Below are positions 1 through 8,580 of a DNA stretch of 64,000 bases, piece after piece. Made by a program: the position numbers and the translations under genes. The DNA lies in assembly GCF_020405185.1 (NCBI RefSeq), contig NZ_CP084463.1, positions 1,736,001-1,800,000 of the forward strand, given 5' to 3'. How positions within the stretch are numbered: the stretch's first letter is position 1; each line of letters begins with the position of its first letter. This DNA comes from Halomicrobium salinisoli (GTDB taxonomy: Archaea; Halobacteriota; Halobacteria; Halobacteriales; Haloarculaceae). The notes beneath the pieces are model-generated. The model was not told where the DNA came from and did no database searches. It was given only the letters and a program-made list of their open reading frames with translations.

Positions 1-167
1 TGGGCATCCGGAAGGGCATGCGCAACGTCGTCGATCCGGACCTCACGCGCGCGGAGATGGTCGACTACAGCGAGCGCTGGTCGCCCTACCGCACCTACGC
101 CAGCCTCTACCTCTGGCGGGCGCAGGACGACGTGTCGGAGGACGTGCCGGGCGCTGTGCAGGACTGA
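1..167 (+). CDS. DNA-3-methyladenine glycosylase II (AlkA-like), C-terminal fragment
   Basis: This is the 3' end of a gene that begins before the window; codons run in frame from base 3 to the TGA at 165-167. The visible 54 residues contain ERWSPYRTYASLYLWRAQ, which matches the C-terminal ERWRPWRSYA..YLWR signature of HhH-GPD base-excision glycosylases of the AlkA family, where the helix packs behind the active site. Such enzymes remove alkylated purines from DNA. The catalytic Asp and the helix-hairpin-helix lie outside the window, so the assignment rests on this short conserved tail alone. Confidence 0.7.
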   Translation, partial: GIRKGMRNVVDPDLTRAEMVDYSERWSPYRTYASLYLWRAQDDVSEDVPGAVQD

Positions 168-374
168 ACGCGCCGCTACCGACCGCACCGGCTCCGGCCG
201 GCGGGAAACGTCGGGGGTTTAAGGCCGTACGGGCGCGAGGTACGGGTATGTTCCGCGGGCACACCGTCGTGAGCATCGCCCCGCAGCCGACCGGCGCCGC
301 GCCGGCCCGCTGTTGTTGAGTGCCCGCTCTTCTCGACCGCACAGCGCGGCGACCGCTTCCCACCTGACTCCCCG

Positions 375-938
375 ATGCTCGACAGAATCACCGAGGACGT
401 CCGTACCGCCATCGAGAACGACCCCGCGGCCGACAGCGCGCTCACCGTCGCACTGACCTACCCCGGCCTCCACGCCGTCTGGGGGTACCGGATCGCCGCG
501 TGGCTCTACGACGCCGGCCTCGCGCTGCCGGCCCACCTCGTCGCCTACGCTGTCCGCTCGATCACGGGCGTCGAGATCCACCCCGGCGCCGACGTGGGCG
601 ACCGCCTGTTCATCGACCACGGCATGGGCACCGTCGTCGGCGAGACGGCCGTGATCGGCGACGACGTCGAGATGTTCCACGGCGTCACGCTGGGCGGCAA
701 GACCTCGAAGCCGGTCAAGCGCCACCCGACGGTCGAGGACGACGTGACGATCGGCGCCGACGCCACGCTACTGGGCGACATCACGATCGGCGAGGGCGCG
801 ACGGTCGGCGCCGGCGCGGTCGTCGTCGACGACGTCCGGCCGGGCGCGACCGTGGCCGGCGTCCCCGCCGAACCGCTCGACGAGGACGAGGCGCCCGAGG
901 ACGCCGACCCCGAGCAGTTTCGGCGCGTGAGTTGCTGA
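375..938 (+). CDS. cysE: Serine O-acetyltransferase
   Basis: Predicted 187-residue enzyme that acetylates L-serine with acetyl-CoA to O-acetylserine, the first step of cysteine synthesis. From about residue 60 the protein is a left-handed beta helix of hexapeptide repeats, with the family signatures IDHGMGTVVGETA and MFHGVTLGG that hold the catalytic His/Asp and the acetyl-CoA pocket, then IGADATLLGDITIGEGATVG and VAGVPAE. The N-terminal helical part is short, as in the Bacillus-type rather than the 270-residue enterobacterial enzyme. The ATG at 375 follows a non-coding gap of about 200 bases. No cysteine synthase gene is adjacent in the window, so the gene appears to stand alone. Confidence 0.92.
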   Translation: MLDRITEDVRTAIENDPAADSALTVALTYPGLHAVWGYRIAAWLYDAGLALPAHLVAYAVRSITGVEIHPGADVGDRLFIDHGMGTVVGETAVIGDDVEMFHGVTLGGKTSKPVKRHPTVEDDVTIGADATLLGDITIGEGATVGAGAVVVDDVRPGATVAGVPAEPLDEDEAPEDADPEQFRRVSC

Positions 939-985
939 GAAATCGGCGTTCCGCAGTCGCTCGCTCGTTCCGAGGTCTCACTGCG

Positions 986-1074
986 GTCAGGCCACGCTGC
1001 TCGCGTGTCGCTCCTGACGTCGCTCCCGCTCGCTCGCAACGAGGGTCCTCCCTTCGGTCGGCCCCTCGCTACTC
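986..1074. repeat. 89-bp direct repeat, copy 1
   Basis: Begins GTCAGGCCACGCTGCTCGCG and ends CCCCTCGCTACTC. It is repeated at 1122-1210 with only a handful of substitutions and the same length; 47 bases separate the copies. This copy is wholly intergenic, between cysE and the 3' end of the rimK-like gene. Confidence 0.9.
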
Positions 1075-1121
1075 ACGGCTCGCTTCGCTCACCGTTCGTC
1101 TGTAACGTGGCCTTCCCGCCA

Positions 1122-1210
1122 GTCAGGCCACGCTGCTCGCGTGTCGCTCCTGACGTCGCTCCCGCTCGCTCGTAACGAGAGCCCTCCCTTCAGTCGGCCC
1201 CTCGCTACTC
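1122..1210. repeat. 89-bp direct repeat, copy 2, overlapping the rimK stop codon
   Basis: Second copy of the 986-1074 repeat. Its last six bases are the final Glu codon and TAG stop of the rimK-like gene (read on the minus strand), so the duplicated unit is essentially the 3' untranslated/terminator region of that gene. Confidence 0.9.
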
Positions 1211-2548
1211 TTCCTCTTCGATCCCGTCGCCGCGGTCCGCGGCGCCGTCGGCCGACCGCGTCACGTCGACCTGGTAGTGCTCGAGGATGTCGCGACCGAG
1301 CAGCAGCGGGTAGTCCATGTGGCTGCGGTCCTCGATGCTCGCCGAGACGGTGTGCTGGGTGCCGCCGATGCCGATCACGAGGTCGACAACCGGCCGCGAG
1401 CGCCCGCGCGCGCTGGTACCGGACTTGACGCGGACGATGTCCTTGATCGGGCCGGTGCCGATGCGGGCGGCGATCTCCGAGTCGACGCTGGTCCGGTCGG
1501 CGCCGGTGTCGGACTTGGCCATGACCGTCTCGTGGCCGCGCGTCCCGGCGACGACGACCTCCTCGATGTAGCCGATGGTCACGTTCTCCGAGAGCTGTTC
1601 CGCGTGGCCCGGGGGGACGGACGACGGCTTCGAGTCGTCCAGCCCCTGGGCGATCCGCTCGACGTCTTCGTCCGGGACGCTCCCGCCGACCTCCTCGACG
1701 GCCCGCTTGACGATGTGCGGGGCCGGGCTGACGCCCGTGGCGCGGAACAGCCCGCGGAAGCCGGCGGTGGGGTTGACCTCCAGCACCGCGTAGCCGTCGT
1801 CGCCCTGGATGATGTCGACGCCGGCGCAGTCCAGGCCGACGACGTCGGCCGCCCGGAGGGCCATGTCGGCCACCTCCGGCGGGAGGTCGTCGGTGGCGTC
1901 CTCGACGTCGCCACCGAGGGCGACGTTCGTCCGCCACTCCCCGTCCGGCGCGTAGCGATTCATCGCGGCGACGATCCGATCCCCCACGACGTAGATGCGG
2001 AGGTCGCGGTGGACCTCCGGATCCCGCTCGAGGAACTCCTGGAGGAACGCCTGCCGGGTGCCGACCTGGGCGTTGACGGGCTCGTCGGCGTCGACGAGCC
2101 AGGTGCCGCCGCCGTGGGTCCCGATGGCGGTCTTGTAGACCGCGCGGTCGCCGAAGCGGTCGCGCTCGGCGTTGAGCCGGTCCCGGGACAGCGCCAGCAG
2201 GGCGTCCGGGACGGGGACGTCCTCGGCCGCCAGCGCCGTGGCCGTGGCGAACTTGTGCATCGCCGTCGCCGTCGCGTCCGGTCGGTTGAGCATCGGCCGG
2301 AGCCGATCGAGCGTCGACGCCAGCCCGATCCCCTCCATCGGGTCCTCGTCGCTGGAGAGCAGCAGGCGGTTGACGATGACGTCGACGTCCGGCTCCATCG
2401 TCGCCGTCCCGTCGGAGACGTCGACGGCGGTGTTCTCCGCCCGGAGCCACTCGGTGCCGAAGCCCAGGTCCTCGGCCGCGTTGAGGATGGCCTTCGTCTC
2501 CTTGCTGTTGTGGAGGCTCAACACCCCGACAGTAATATCGTCAGTCAT
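1205..2548 (-). CDS. RimK-family ATP-grasp ligase fused to RimB-like (PF05618) protease domain
   Basis: Predicted 447 residues. Residues 1 to about 290 form an ATP-grasp ligase of the RimK/LysX family: VYKTAIGTHGGGTW provides the ATP-binding Lys and Gly loop, and VLEVNPTAGFRGL the metal-binding Glu and Asn. RimK enzymes add glutamate to protein or cofactor C-termini. After a linker, about residues 315-430 resemble the RimB / putative ATP-dependent zinc protease fold, with the pepsin-like KSDTGADRTSVD and YPLLLGRDIL motifs. In Pseudomonas rimK and rimB are separate neighbouring genes, so this is a natural fusion of modifier and remover. The ATG at 2548 is preferred over upstream in-frame codons because the conserved strand begins immediately after it. 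An AstE-like deacylase is transcribed divergently. The substrate is unknown. Confidence 0.85.
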   Translation of the reverse strand: MTDDITVGVLSLHNSKETKAILNAAEDLGFGTEWLRAENTAVDVSDGTATMEPDVDVIVNRLLLSSDEDPMEGIGLASTLDRLRPMLNRPDATATAMHKFATATALAAEDVPVPDALLALSRDRLNAERDRFGDRAVYKTAIGTHGGGTWLVDADEPVNAQVGTRQAFLQEFLERDPEVHRDLRIYVVGDRIVAAMNRYAPDGEWRTNVALGGDVEDATDDLPPEVADMALRAADVVGLDCAGVDIIQGDDGYAVLEVNPTAGFRGLFRATGVSPAPHIVKRAVEEVGGSVPDEDVERIAQGLDDSKPSSVPPGHAEQLSENVTIGYIEEVVVAGTRGHETVMAKSDTGADRTSVDSEIAARIGTGPIKDIVRVKSGTSARGRSRPVVDLVIGIGGTQHTVSASIEDRSHMDYPLLLGRDILEHYQVDVTRSADGAADRGDGIEEEE

Positions 2549-2690
2549 AGTCGAGGTTCGGCCGTTGGCGGCAAAGTAGTGACGAAAAGATGGATGCGCG
2601 GGCCGTCGATCTCGCACTGGCTGGCGACCCCGCGCTGGGCGGCGATACCATGTCAGGGGTGTTTTCCGTGCCCGCATCGTTTCCCGGTCC

Positions 2691-3731
2691 ATGGCAGAGG
2701 CGACCCCGTTCACGTACGACGGTGGACGGGTCGATCCAGGCGAGACGGCGAACGTGCGCTACACGGTCAGCGAGACCTATCTCGGGGATCCGGTCCGGAT
2801 GCCGGTGACGATCGTCAACGGCGCCGAGCCCGGTCCGACGGCGTTCCTCTCGGCGGCGGCCCACGGGGACGAACTCAACGGCGTCGAGGTGGTCCGGGAG
2901 GTGGCCCACGAGTGGGACCACGCGGACCTGCACGGCACGCTCGTCTGCCTGCCGGTGCTGAACGTCCCCGGGTTCATGGCTCAGCAGCGGTACCTCCCGA
3001 TCTACGACCGCGACCTCAACCGCTCGTTCCCGGGCAACGCGGACTCGACCAGCGCCAAGCGCATGGCCGACGAGATCTTCCGGAACTTCGTCGAACCGTG
3101 CGACCTGGGGCTGGACTTCCACACGTCCACGCGCGGGCGGACGAACATGCTCCACGTCCGCGGGGACATGGAGGACGCCGGCGCCGAGCGGGTCGGCAAG
3201 GCCTTCGCGAGCAACCTCATCATCTCCTCGGAGGGGCCGTCGGGATCGCTGCGCCGCGAGGCCACGGAGGCGGGCGTCCCGACCATCACCATCGAGATGG
3301 GCGAGGCCCACCGCTTCCAGCGCGAGTTCATCGACAGGGCGCTCGTGGGCACCCGGTCCGTGCTGGCGGAGTTCGGCATGCTGTCGGCCGAGACGGTGGC
3401 CTGGCCCGGCTGGCGGACCGTCGTCGCGGACAGCAGCGAGAAGACGTGGATCCGCGCCGACGTCGGCGGTCTGGTCGACATGCACCACGACCGGGGCTCG
3501 GTGGTCTACGAGGGCGAGGCGATCTGCACCATCGCCAACCCCTTCAAGACCGACGCGACGGTCGTCGAAGCCCCGTTCACCGGGCTGCTCGTCGGCGTCC
3601 TCGAGAACCCGCTCGTCTACCCCGGGAACCCGCTGTGTCACCTGGTCCACCTCGACGAGCGGACGCTGCGGGCCATCGAGCGGGACGGCGCGCCGGTACG
3701 CGACGATGCGGTACACCTGACAACCGCGTGA
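2691..3731 (+). CDS. Succinylglutamate desuccinylase/aspartoacylase-family zinc hydrolase
   Basis: Predicted 346-residue M14-like zinc amidohydrolase. Metal ligands are seen as AAHGDELNG (His58, Glu61) and LDFHTS (His144). RDLNRSFPG at about 107-115 is the substrate carboxylate-binding signature of AstE/ASPA enzymes, and TIEMGEAH near 203 carries the likely catalytic Glu. The C-terminal third is a beta-rich domain typical of the group. It is divergent from the RimK-RimB fusion across a gap of about 140 bases, which suggests that the two act on the same glutamylated or acylated substrate (inference). The specific acyl substrate cannot be told from sequence. A T-run at 3746-3750 downstream may terminate it and overlaps the promoter of the next gene. 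Confidence 0.85.
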   Translation: MAEATPFTYDGGRVDPGETANVRYTVSETYLGDPVRMPVTIVNGAEPGPTAFLSAAAHGDELNGVEVVREVAHEWDHADLHGTLVCLPVLNVPGFMAQQRYLPIYDRDLNRSFPGNADSTSAKRMADEIFRNFVEPCDLGLDFHTSTRGRTNMLHVRGDMEDAGAERVGKAFASNLIISSEGPSGSLRREATEAGVPTITIEMGEAHRFQREFIDRALVGTRSVLAEFGMLSAETVAWPGWRTVVADSSEKTWIRADVGGLVDMHHDRGSVVYEGEAICTIANPFKTDATVVEAPFTGLLVGVLENPLVYPGNPLCHLVHLDERTLRAIERDGAPVRDDAVHLTTA

Positions 3732-3776
3732 CGAAACCCCCACTGTTTTTCTCGCTGGCTGTCCTCTGACTCGCCA

Positions 3777-5216
3777 ATGGCTTCGAACCGGTCCTCCGCG
3801 GCGCCGGAGGCGGCCGACAGCGCGCCGACGGCCCTCTGCGTCCTCGCGGAGGGGAGCATCTCCTACGCGAACCCGGCGGCGGCCGCGCTGCTGGGGCGGG
3901 ACGCCGGCGCCCTCGCCGGCGACCGCTTTCTCGACCACGTCGCGCCGGCGGACAGGGAGCGGGTCGACGAGGCGCTCGCGGGACCGATCGAGGGCGAGCG
4001 GACCGTCCGGTTCGAACTGGCCGACCCGGAGAAGCGGCGGACCACCGTCGAGGGCGAGTGGACCACCGGCGACGAGGGCGCGCTCGTCGGGACCCTCAGG
4101 GACGTGACGGGGCGCGTCGAGCGCGAGCGGCGCCTCGAGCGGGAGAGCGAGATGCTCGACTCGCTGCTGGAGCATATCCCGATGTCGGTGTACTTCAAGG
4201 ACCGGCAGAGCCGCCACGAGCGGGTCAGCCAGCACATGATCTGTCCGGACCCGGACAGCTGCATCGTCGGGCCGGACGGCAAGCACCACCACCACCCGGC
4301 GGACATCCACGGCAAGACCGACTTCGACCTGTACGACCCCGAGTTCGCGGAGGCGGCCGTCGAGGACGACCGGCAGGTCATCGAGGAGGAGGAGACCGTC
4401 TACGACAGGGTCGACGAGTCGACGACGCCGCTCGGGGAGACGTTCTTCTCCTCGACGACCAAGGTCCCCCGCTACGACGACGAGGGCGAGGTCGTCGGCC
4501 TCGTCGGCGTGACGATGGACGTCACCGACCGGATGACCTACGAGCGCGAACTGGAGCGCCAGAACGAGCGCTTAGAGGAGTTCACCGAGGTCCTCTCGCA
4601 CGACCTCCGCAACCCGCTGACCGTCGCCCGCGCGAACCTCGGTGCGGTCGCCGAGGACGTGGATCACTCCCAGCTCGAGCCGGCGACCGACGCGCTGGAC
4701 CGTATCTCGGCGCTCATAGAGGAGGTCCGGACGTTCGTCATCGAGGGCCGCACCGTCGAGGACCCCGACGTCGCCGACCTGGCCACGGCCGCAGAGGACG
4801 CCTGGAAGAGCGTCGACACCGGAGCGGCGGAGCTGGCAGTCCGGGCGACCCACCGGATCCGCGCCGACTACGACCGGCTCCAGCGGCTCCTCGAGAACGT
4901 CTTCCGCAACGCTGTCGAACACGGCTCCACGAGCCCCGACTCGGACGGCGCGGTGACGGTGACGGTCGGCGACCTCGAGACGGGCTTCTACGTCGCCGAC
5001 GACGGCCCCGGCGTCCCCGAGGACCTGCGCGACGAGGTGTTCGAGCGCGGCGTCACCACCAGCGACGAGGGCACCGGGTTCGGCCTCGCCATCGTCAGGA
5101 ACATCGCCGAGGCCCACGACTGGACCGTCTCCCTCGGCGACCCGGACGACGGCGGCGCCCGAATCGAGTTCACCGACGTCGTCCGGGTCGAGGACGACGC
5201 CAGCGGCCACTTCTAG
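3777..5216 (+). CDS. Dual-PAS sensor histidine kinase with Cys/His-rich PAS insert
   Basis: Predicted 479-residue soluble kinase with no membrane segment. PAS1 lies at about 15-115 and PAS2 at about 130-255. The HisKA H-box SHDLRNPLTVA places the phospho-acceptor at His275. The ATPase has N-box NVFRNAVEHG (about 374), G1 DDGPGVPEDLR (about 408) and G2 GTGFGLAIV (about 432). Within PAS2, before the usual GKTDFDL strand, there is an unusual insert with Cys156, Cys162, a run of four His at 170-173 and another His near 178, which could bind metal or haem (inference). The next gene is a close paralogue. No response regulator is adjacent, as is common in haloarchaea. Start chosen at the ATG 3777, about 27 bases after a T-rich TATA-like element. 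Confidence 0.88.
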   Translation: MASNRSSAAPEAADSAPTALCVLAEGSISYANPAAAALLGRDAGALAGDRFLDHVAPADRERVDEALAGPIEGERTVRFELADPEKRRTTVEGEWTTGDEGALVGTLRDVTGRVERERRLERESEMLDSLLEHIPMSVYFKDRQSRHERVSQHMICPDPDSCIVGPDGKHHHHPADIHGKTDFDLYDPEFAEAAVEDDRQVIEEEETVYDRVDESTTPLGETFFSSTTKVPRYDDEGEVVGLVGVTMDVTDRMTYERELERQNERLEEFTEVLSHDLRNPLTVARANLGAVAEDVDHSQLEPATDALDRISALIEEVRTFVIEGRTVEDPDVADLATAAEDAWKSVDTGAAELAVRATHRIRADYDRLQRLLENVFRNAVEHGSTSPDSDGAVTVTVGDLETGFYVADDGPGVPEDLRDEVFERGVTTSDEGTGFGLAIVRNIAEAHDWTVSLGDPDDGGARIEFTDVVRVEDDASGHF

Positions 5217-5324
5217 AGGGAGTCCACCGATGGATCGAACTCGTCAGCAGCGAGCCCGCGCGCGACGGTCACTGCGCAAGAGCCGGCACATAGCTTTTCA
5301 GCCCTGCACGCCGTGGTACCGGCA

Positions 5325-6812
5325 ATGACATCGAATCGCTCCGCCCGGGCGCGGTCAGTGGCGGACGAGTCGCCGGTGCCGCACTGCGTGCTCGCGGACG
5401 GGACGATTTCCTACGCGAACGCGGCATTGGGAACCCTGCTCGGCGTCGATCCCGAGTCGCTCGTCGGCGAGCGGTTCCTCGCGTACGTCGCCGCCGACGA
5501 CCGGGACCGCGTGGACGACGCCCTCTCCAGAGTCGCCGACGGCGACGTCTCGATACGGTTCGAACTCGACGGTCCGCCCGACGGTAGGACCGTCGTCGAG
5601 AGCGAGTGGACCGAGCGGGAGGAGAGCGACGCGTGGCTCGGGACCCTCAGGGACGTCACCGACCGGGTCGAGCGCGAGCGGCGCCTCGAGCGGGAGAGCG
5701 AGATGCTCGACTCGCTGCTGGAGCACGTCCCGATAGCGGTGTACTTCAAGGACCGAAAGGGCCGCCACGAGCGAGTGAGCCAGCACGCGATATGCCCGAC
5801 GGCCGACGGAGGCGACGGCGTCGTCGGTCCGGACGGGAAGATCCACCACCACCCGGCGGACGTCCACGGCAAGACGGACTTCGGCCTCTTCGAGGCCGAG
5901 TACGCCGAGGCCGTCGCCGCGGAGGAGCAGCGCATCATGGAGGAAGAAGAGACGGTGAGAAACGAGGTCCAGGAGGTGGCGACGCCGCTCGGGGAGACGT
6001 ACTTCTACTCCGAGACCAAGGTCCCCCGCTACGACGACGAGGGCGAGGTGATCGGTATCGTCGGCGTGACGCTCGACATCACCGACCGGATGACCTACGA
6101 GCGCGAACTGGAGCGCCAGAACGAGCGCTTAGAGGAGTTCACCGAGGTGCTCGCCCACGACCTCCGCAACCCGCTGACCGTCGCGCGCTCGAACCTGCAG
6201 ACGATCGACGCCGACGTCGACCACCCCCAGCTCGAACCGACGCTCGACGCGGTCGACCGCATCTCCGCGCTCATAGAGGAGGTCCGGACGTTCGTCATCG
6301 AGGGCCGCACCGTCGAGGACCCCGACGTCGCCGATCTCGCGACGGCCGCCGAGGACGCCTGGAAGAGCGTCGACACCGGTTCCGCCGATCTGGAAATCGC
6401 GGCGAGTAACCGGATCCGCGCCGACTACGACCGGCTCCAGCGGCTCCTCGAGAACGTCTTCCGCAACGCTGTCGAACACGGCTCCACGAGCCCTGACTCG
6501 CAGGATCGTCAGGATCCGATCGAACACGCCACCGACTCGGACGGTGCGGTGACAGTGACGGTGGGAGACACGGAGACGGGCTTCTACGTCGCCGACGACG
6601 GCCCCGGCGTCCCCGAGGATCTTCGCGACGAGGTGTTCGAGCGCGGCGTCACCACCAGCGACGAGGGCACCGGGTTCGGCCTCGCCATCGTTAGGAACAT
6701 CGCCCGGGCGCACGACTGGTCGGTCGACGTCACCGACGCGGCGGACGGCGGGGCCCGAATCGAGGTCACCGGCGTCGTCCGCGTCGAGGACGGCTCGACC
6801 GGTCACCTCTGA
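5325..6812 (+). CDS. Dual-PAS sensor histidine kinase, tandem paralogue
   Basis: Predicted 495 residues. It shares domain order and long near-identical stretches with the kinase just upstream: PAS1, PAS2, H-box AHDLRNPLTVA (His278), N-box, G1 and G2. Start set at ATG 5325 rather than GTG 5313, because MTSNRSA aligns with the paralogue's MASNRSS and the TATA-like TAGCTTTT lies the right distance away for a leaderless mRNA. PAS1 has diverged most, so the two probably sense different inputs. The PAS2 insert keeps three adjacent His but only one Cys. Between N-box and G1 there is an extra segment of about 13 residues (QDRQDPIEHATDS) absent from the paralogue. Partner regulator unknown. Confidence 0.87.
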   Translation: MTSNRSARARSVADESPVPHCVLADGTISYANAALGTLLGVDPESLVGERFLAYVAADDRDRVDDALSRVADGDVSIRFELDGPPDGRTVVESEWTEREESDAWLGTLRDVTDRVERERRLERESEMLDSLLEHVPIAVYFKDRKGRHERVSQHAICPTADGGDGVVGPDGKIHHHPADVHGKTDFGLFEAEYAEAVAAEEQRIMEEEETVRNEVQEVATPLGETYFYSETKVPRYDDEGEVIGIVGVTLDITDRMTYERELERQNERLEEFTEVLAHDLRNPLTVARSNLQTIDADVDHPQLEPTLDAVDRISALIEEVRTFVIEGRTVEDPDVADLATAAEDAWKSVDTGSADLEIAASNRIRADYDRLQRLLENVFRNAVEHGSTSPDSQDRQDPIEHATDSDGAVTVTVGDTETGFYVADDGPGVPEDLRDEVFERGVTTSDEGTGFGLAIVRNIARAHDWSVDVTDAADGGARIEVTGVVRVEDGSTGHL

Positions 6813-6889
6813 CAGCTACGCGACTTCGGGGGCGGGAAACTGGACGACTGTCGAACACTTTCGGGACGGGCCGCAGACGCTGTAGAAAC

Positions 6890-6897
6890 TTCTATTT
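6890..6897 (+). promoter_or_regulatory. TATA box of the sdhCDBA operon
   Basis: TTCTATTT centred about 27 bases before the sdhC ATG at 6922, which places transcription start at or next to the start codon (leaderless mRNA). Confidence 0.55.
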
Positions 6898-6921
6898 GTC
6901 CCCGCTCCAAGTGCCGGTTGT

Positions 6922-7317
6922 ATGAGTCAGTCTTACAATCGCGGCACCGTCGAGGACTTCGGACGGTGGCGGGAGTTCTCGGCCGGGATGTGGGCCTGGA
7001 TCTTCCACAAGTTCACCGGCTGGGTGCTCGTGGGCTATCTCTTCACCCACATCGCGGTGCTGAGCACCGCGACCCAGGGGGCCACCCTCTACACGGACAC
7101 GCTCAGGGGCCTCGAGGCGCTCCTGATCGTGCGCTTCATGGAGGTCGGCCTGCTGGCAGTCGCCGTGTTCCACATCCTCAACGGGATCCGCCTGCTGTTC
7201 GTCGACCTCGGCGTCGGCCTGGAGGCACAGGACACAAGCTTCTACGCGTCGCTCGTGCTGACCGGTGCGATCACGGTCGCGAGCGTGCCGACCTTCCTCG
7301 GGGGGCCGCTGATCTAA
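6922..7317 (+). CDS. sdhC: Succinate dehydrogenase cytochrome b556 subunit
   Basis: Predicted 131-residue membrane anchor of complex II with three hydrophobic helices. [19 protein letters not shown] contains the conserved Ser/His region of SdhC anchors, and [13 protein letters not shown] near residue 90 supplies a second His, a likely haem or quinone-site ligand. First gene of a tightly packed sdhC-D-B-A operon with the next gene beginning one base after its stop codon. It acts in the cytoplasmic membrane, passing electrons from succinate to quinone. Confidence 0.92.
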   Translation: MSQSYNRGTVEDFGRWREFSAGMWAWIFHKFTGWVLVGYLFTHIAVLSTATQGATLYTDTLRGLEALLIVRFMEVGLLAVAVFHILNGIRLLFVDLGVGLEAQDTSFYASLVLTGAITVASVPTFLGGPLI

Positions 7318-7318
7318 C

Positions 7319-7684
7319 ATGGCCGAGCACTACTCCTCCTTCGAGCGGGGCGGCCGCCGCTGGCTCTTCCAGCGGCTCACGGCGGTCTTCCTGATCGGCG
7401 TGCTGGCGTTCCACTTCCTGCTGTTGCACTTCGTGAACCACGCCGCGGACATCACGTTCGCGGGCACGCAGGCGCGGATGGGGCAGGTGAGCTACTTCGC
7501 GACGATGTGGCTGTTCCTCGTGACCGCCACCTTCCACGGCGTCAACGGCGTGTACAACGCACTGATTAACCAGGGGCTCGAAGGCTCGCGCAAGCGCGCG
7601 GTCAAGTGGGTCCTGGTCGTCGCGGGCGTCCTGCTGGTCGCGCAGGGGACCCGCGTCGCGCTTGCCATGAACGGCTTCCTCTAA
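7319..7684 (+). CDS. sdhD: Succinate dehydrogenase membrane anchor subunit
   Basis: Predicted 121 residues with three transmembrane helices. The start RWLFQRLTAVFLIGVLAFHF and the FHGVNGVYNALINQG motif (conserved His/Asn region) are those of archaeal SdhD anchors. It pairs with SdhC to bind quinone and, in families with haem, one b-type haem. It starts one base after the sdhC stop and ends three bases before sdhB, which indicates translational coupling. Confidence 0.9.
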   Translation: MAEHYSSFERGGRRWLFQRLTAVFLIGVLAFHFLLLHFVNHAADITFAGTQARMGQVSYFATMWLFLVTATFHGVNGVYNALINQGLEGSRKRAVKWVLVVAGVLLVAQGTRVALAMNGFL

Positions 7685-7687
7685 ATC

Positions 7688-8578
7688 ATGAGTACGATAG
7701 AACAACAGGAACCGGACGAGACGGAGACAGAGACGGAGACCGAGACGGCGGTGGAGTCGCCGGGCGACCGGCGCCGTCGCGAGAAGGCGGACCGGGCGGT
7801 CGAGGACGAGGCCCGCCGCGAGACCGAAGAGGCCGCCGACGAGTTCGACGAGGCGGTCGACCTGAAGGTGTTCCGGTACGACCCGGAGGTCCAGGGCAAG
7901 GAAGAGCCGCGGTTCGACGACTTCACCGTCCCCTTCCACAAGGGGATGACGGTGCTGGACGCGCTCATCTACTCGCGCGACCACTACGACTCGTCGCTGA
8001 CCTTCCGGCACTCCTGCCGGCAGGCCGTCTGCGGCTCGGACGCGCTGTTCATCAACGGCCGCCAGCGGCTGGCCTGCAAGACCCAGATCGCCGACCTCGA
8101 CGGCGACACCATCCGCGTCGAGCCGCTCCCCCACCAGGAGGTCGTCAAGGACCTCGTCGTGGACATGGAGCACTTCTACGAGCAGATGCACGCCGTCGAG
8201 CCGTACTTCGACGCGGACGAGCTGCCCGACGACGAGATGGAGGAGCAGCGCCAGAGCCGCGAGAACCGCGAGAAGATCAAGATGTCGACGCGCTGTATCT
8301 GGTGTGGCGCCTGCATGTCCTCCTGTAACATCGCCGCCGGGGACAACGAGTACCTCGGCCCGGCGGCCATCAACAAGGCCTACCGGTTCGCGATGGACGA
8401 GCGGGAGGGCGAGAACCGCAAGCAGGAGCGCCTGCGCATCGTCGAGCAGGAGCACGGCGTCTGGCGCTGCCAGACCCAGTTCTCCTGCACCGAAGTCTGT
8501 CCGAAGGACATCCCGCTGACCGAGCACATCCAGGAGCTCAAGCGGGAGTCGGTCAAGAACAACCTCAAGTTCTGGTAA
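7688..8578 (+). CDS. sdhB: Succinate dehydrogenase iron-sulfur subunit
   Basis: Predicted 296 residues. After an unusual acidic N-terminal tract with alternating Glu/Thr (about residues 8-20, from a GAGACG repeat) comes the ferredoxin-like domain: SCRQAVCGSDALFINGRQ followed by LAC holds the [2Fe-2S] cysteines. The C-terminal half has CIWCGACMSSC and CTEVCPKDIPL for the [4Fe-4S] and [3Fe-4S] clusters. The subunit carries electrons from the SdhA flavin to the membrane anchors. The extended acidic N-terminus is longer than in bacterial SdhB and is probably a halophilic adaptation. Confidence 0.95.
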   Translation: MSTIEQQEPDETETETETETAVESPGDRRRREKADRAVEDEARRETEEAADEFDEAVDLKVFRYDPEVQGKEEPRFDDFTVPFHKGMTVLDALIYSRDHYDSSLTFRHSCRQAVCGSDALFINGRQRLACKTQIADLDGDTIRVEPLPHQEVVKDLVVDMEHFYEQMHAVEPYFDADELPDDEMEEQRQSRENREKIKMSTRCIWCGACMSSCNIAAGDNEYLGPAAINKAYRFAMDEREGENRKQERLRIVEQEHGVWRCQTQFSCTEVCPKDIPLTEHIQELKRESVKNNLKFW

Positions 8579-8580
8579 CA

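Noticed and set aside
986..1210. Insertion-sequence ends
   Set aside because: Direct, not inverted, repeats with no transposase between them (only 47 bases).
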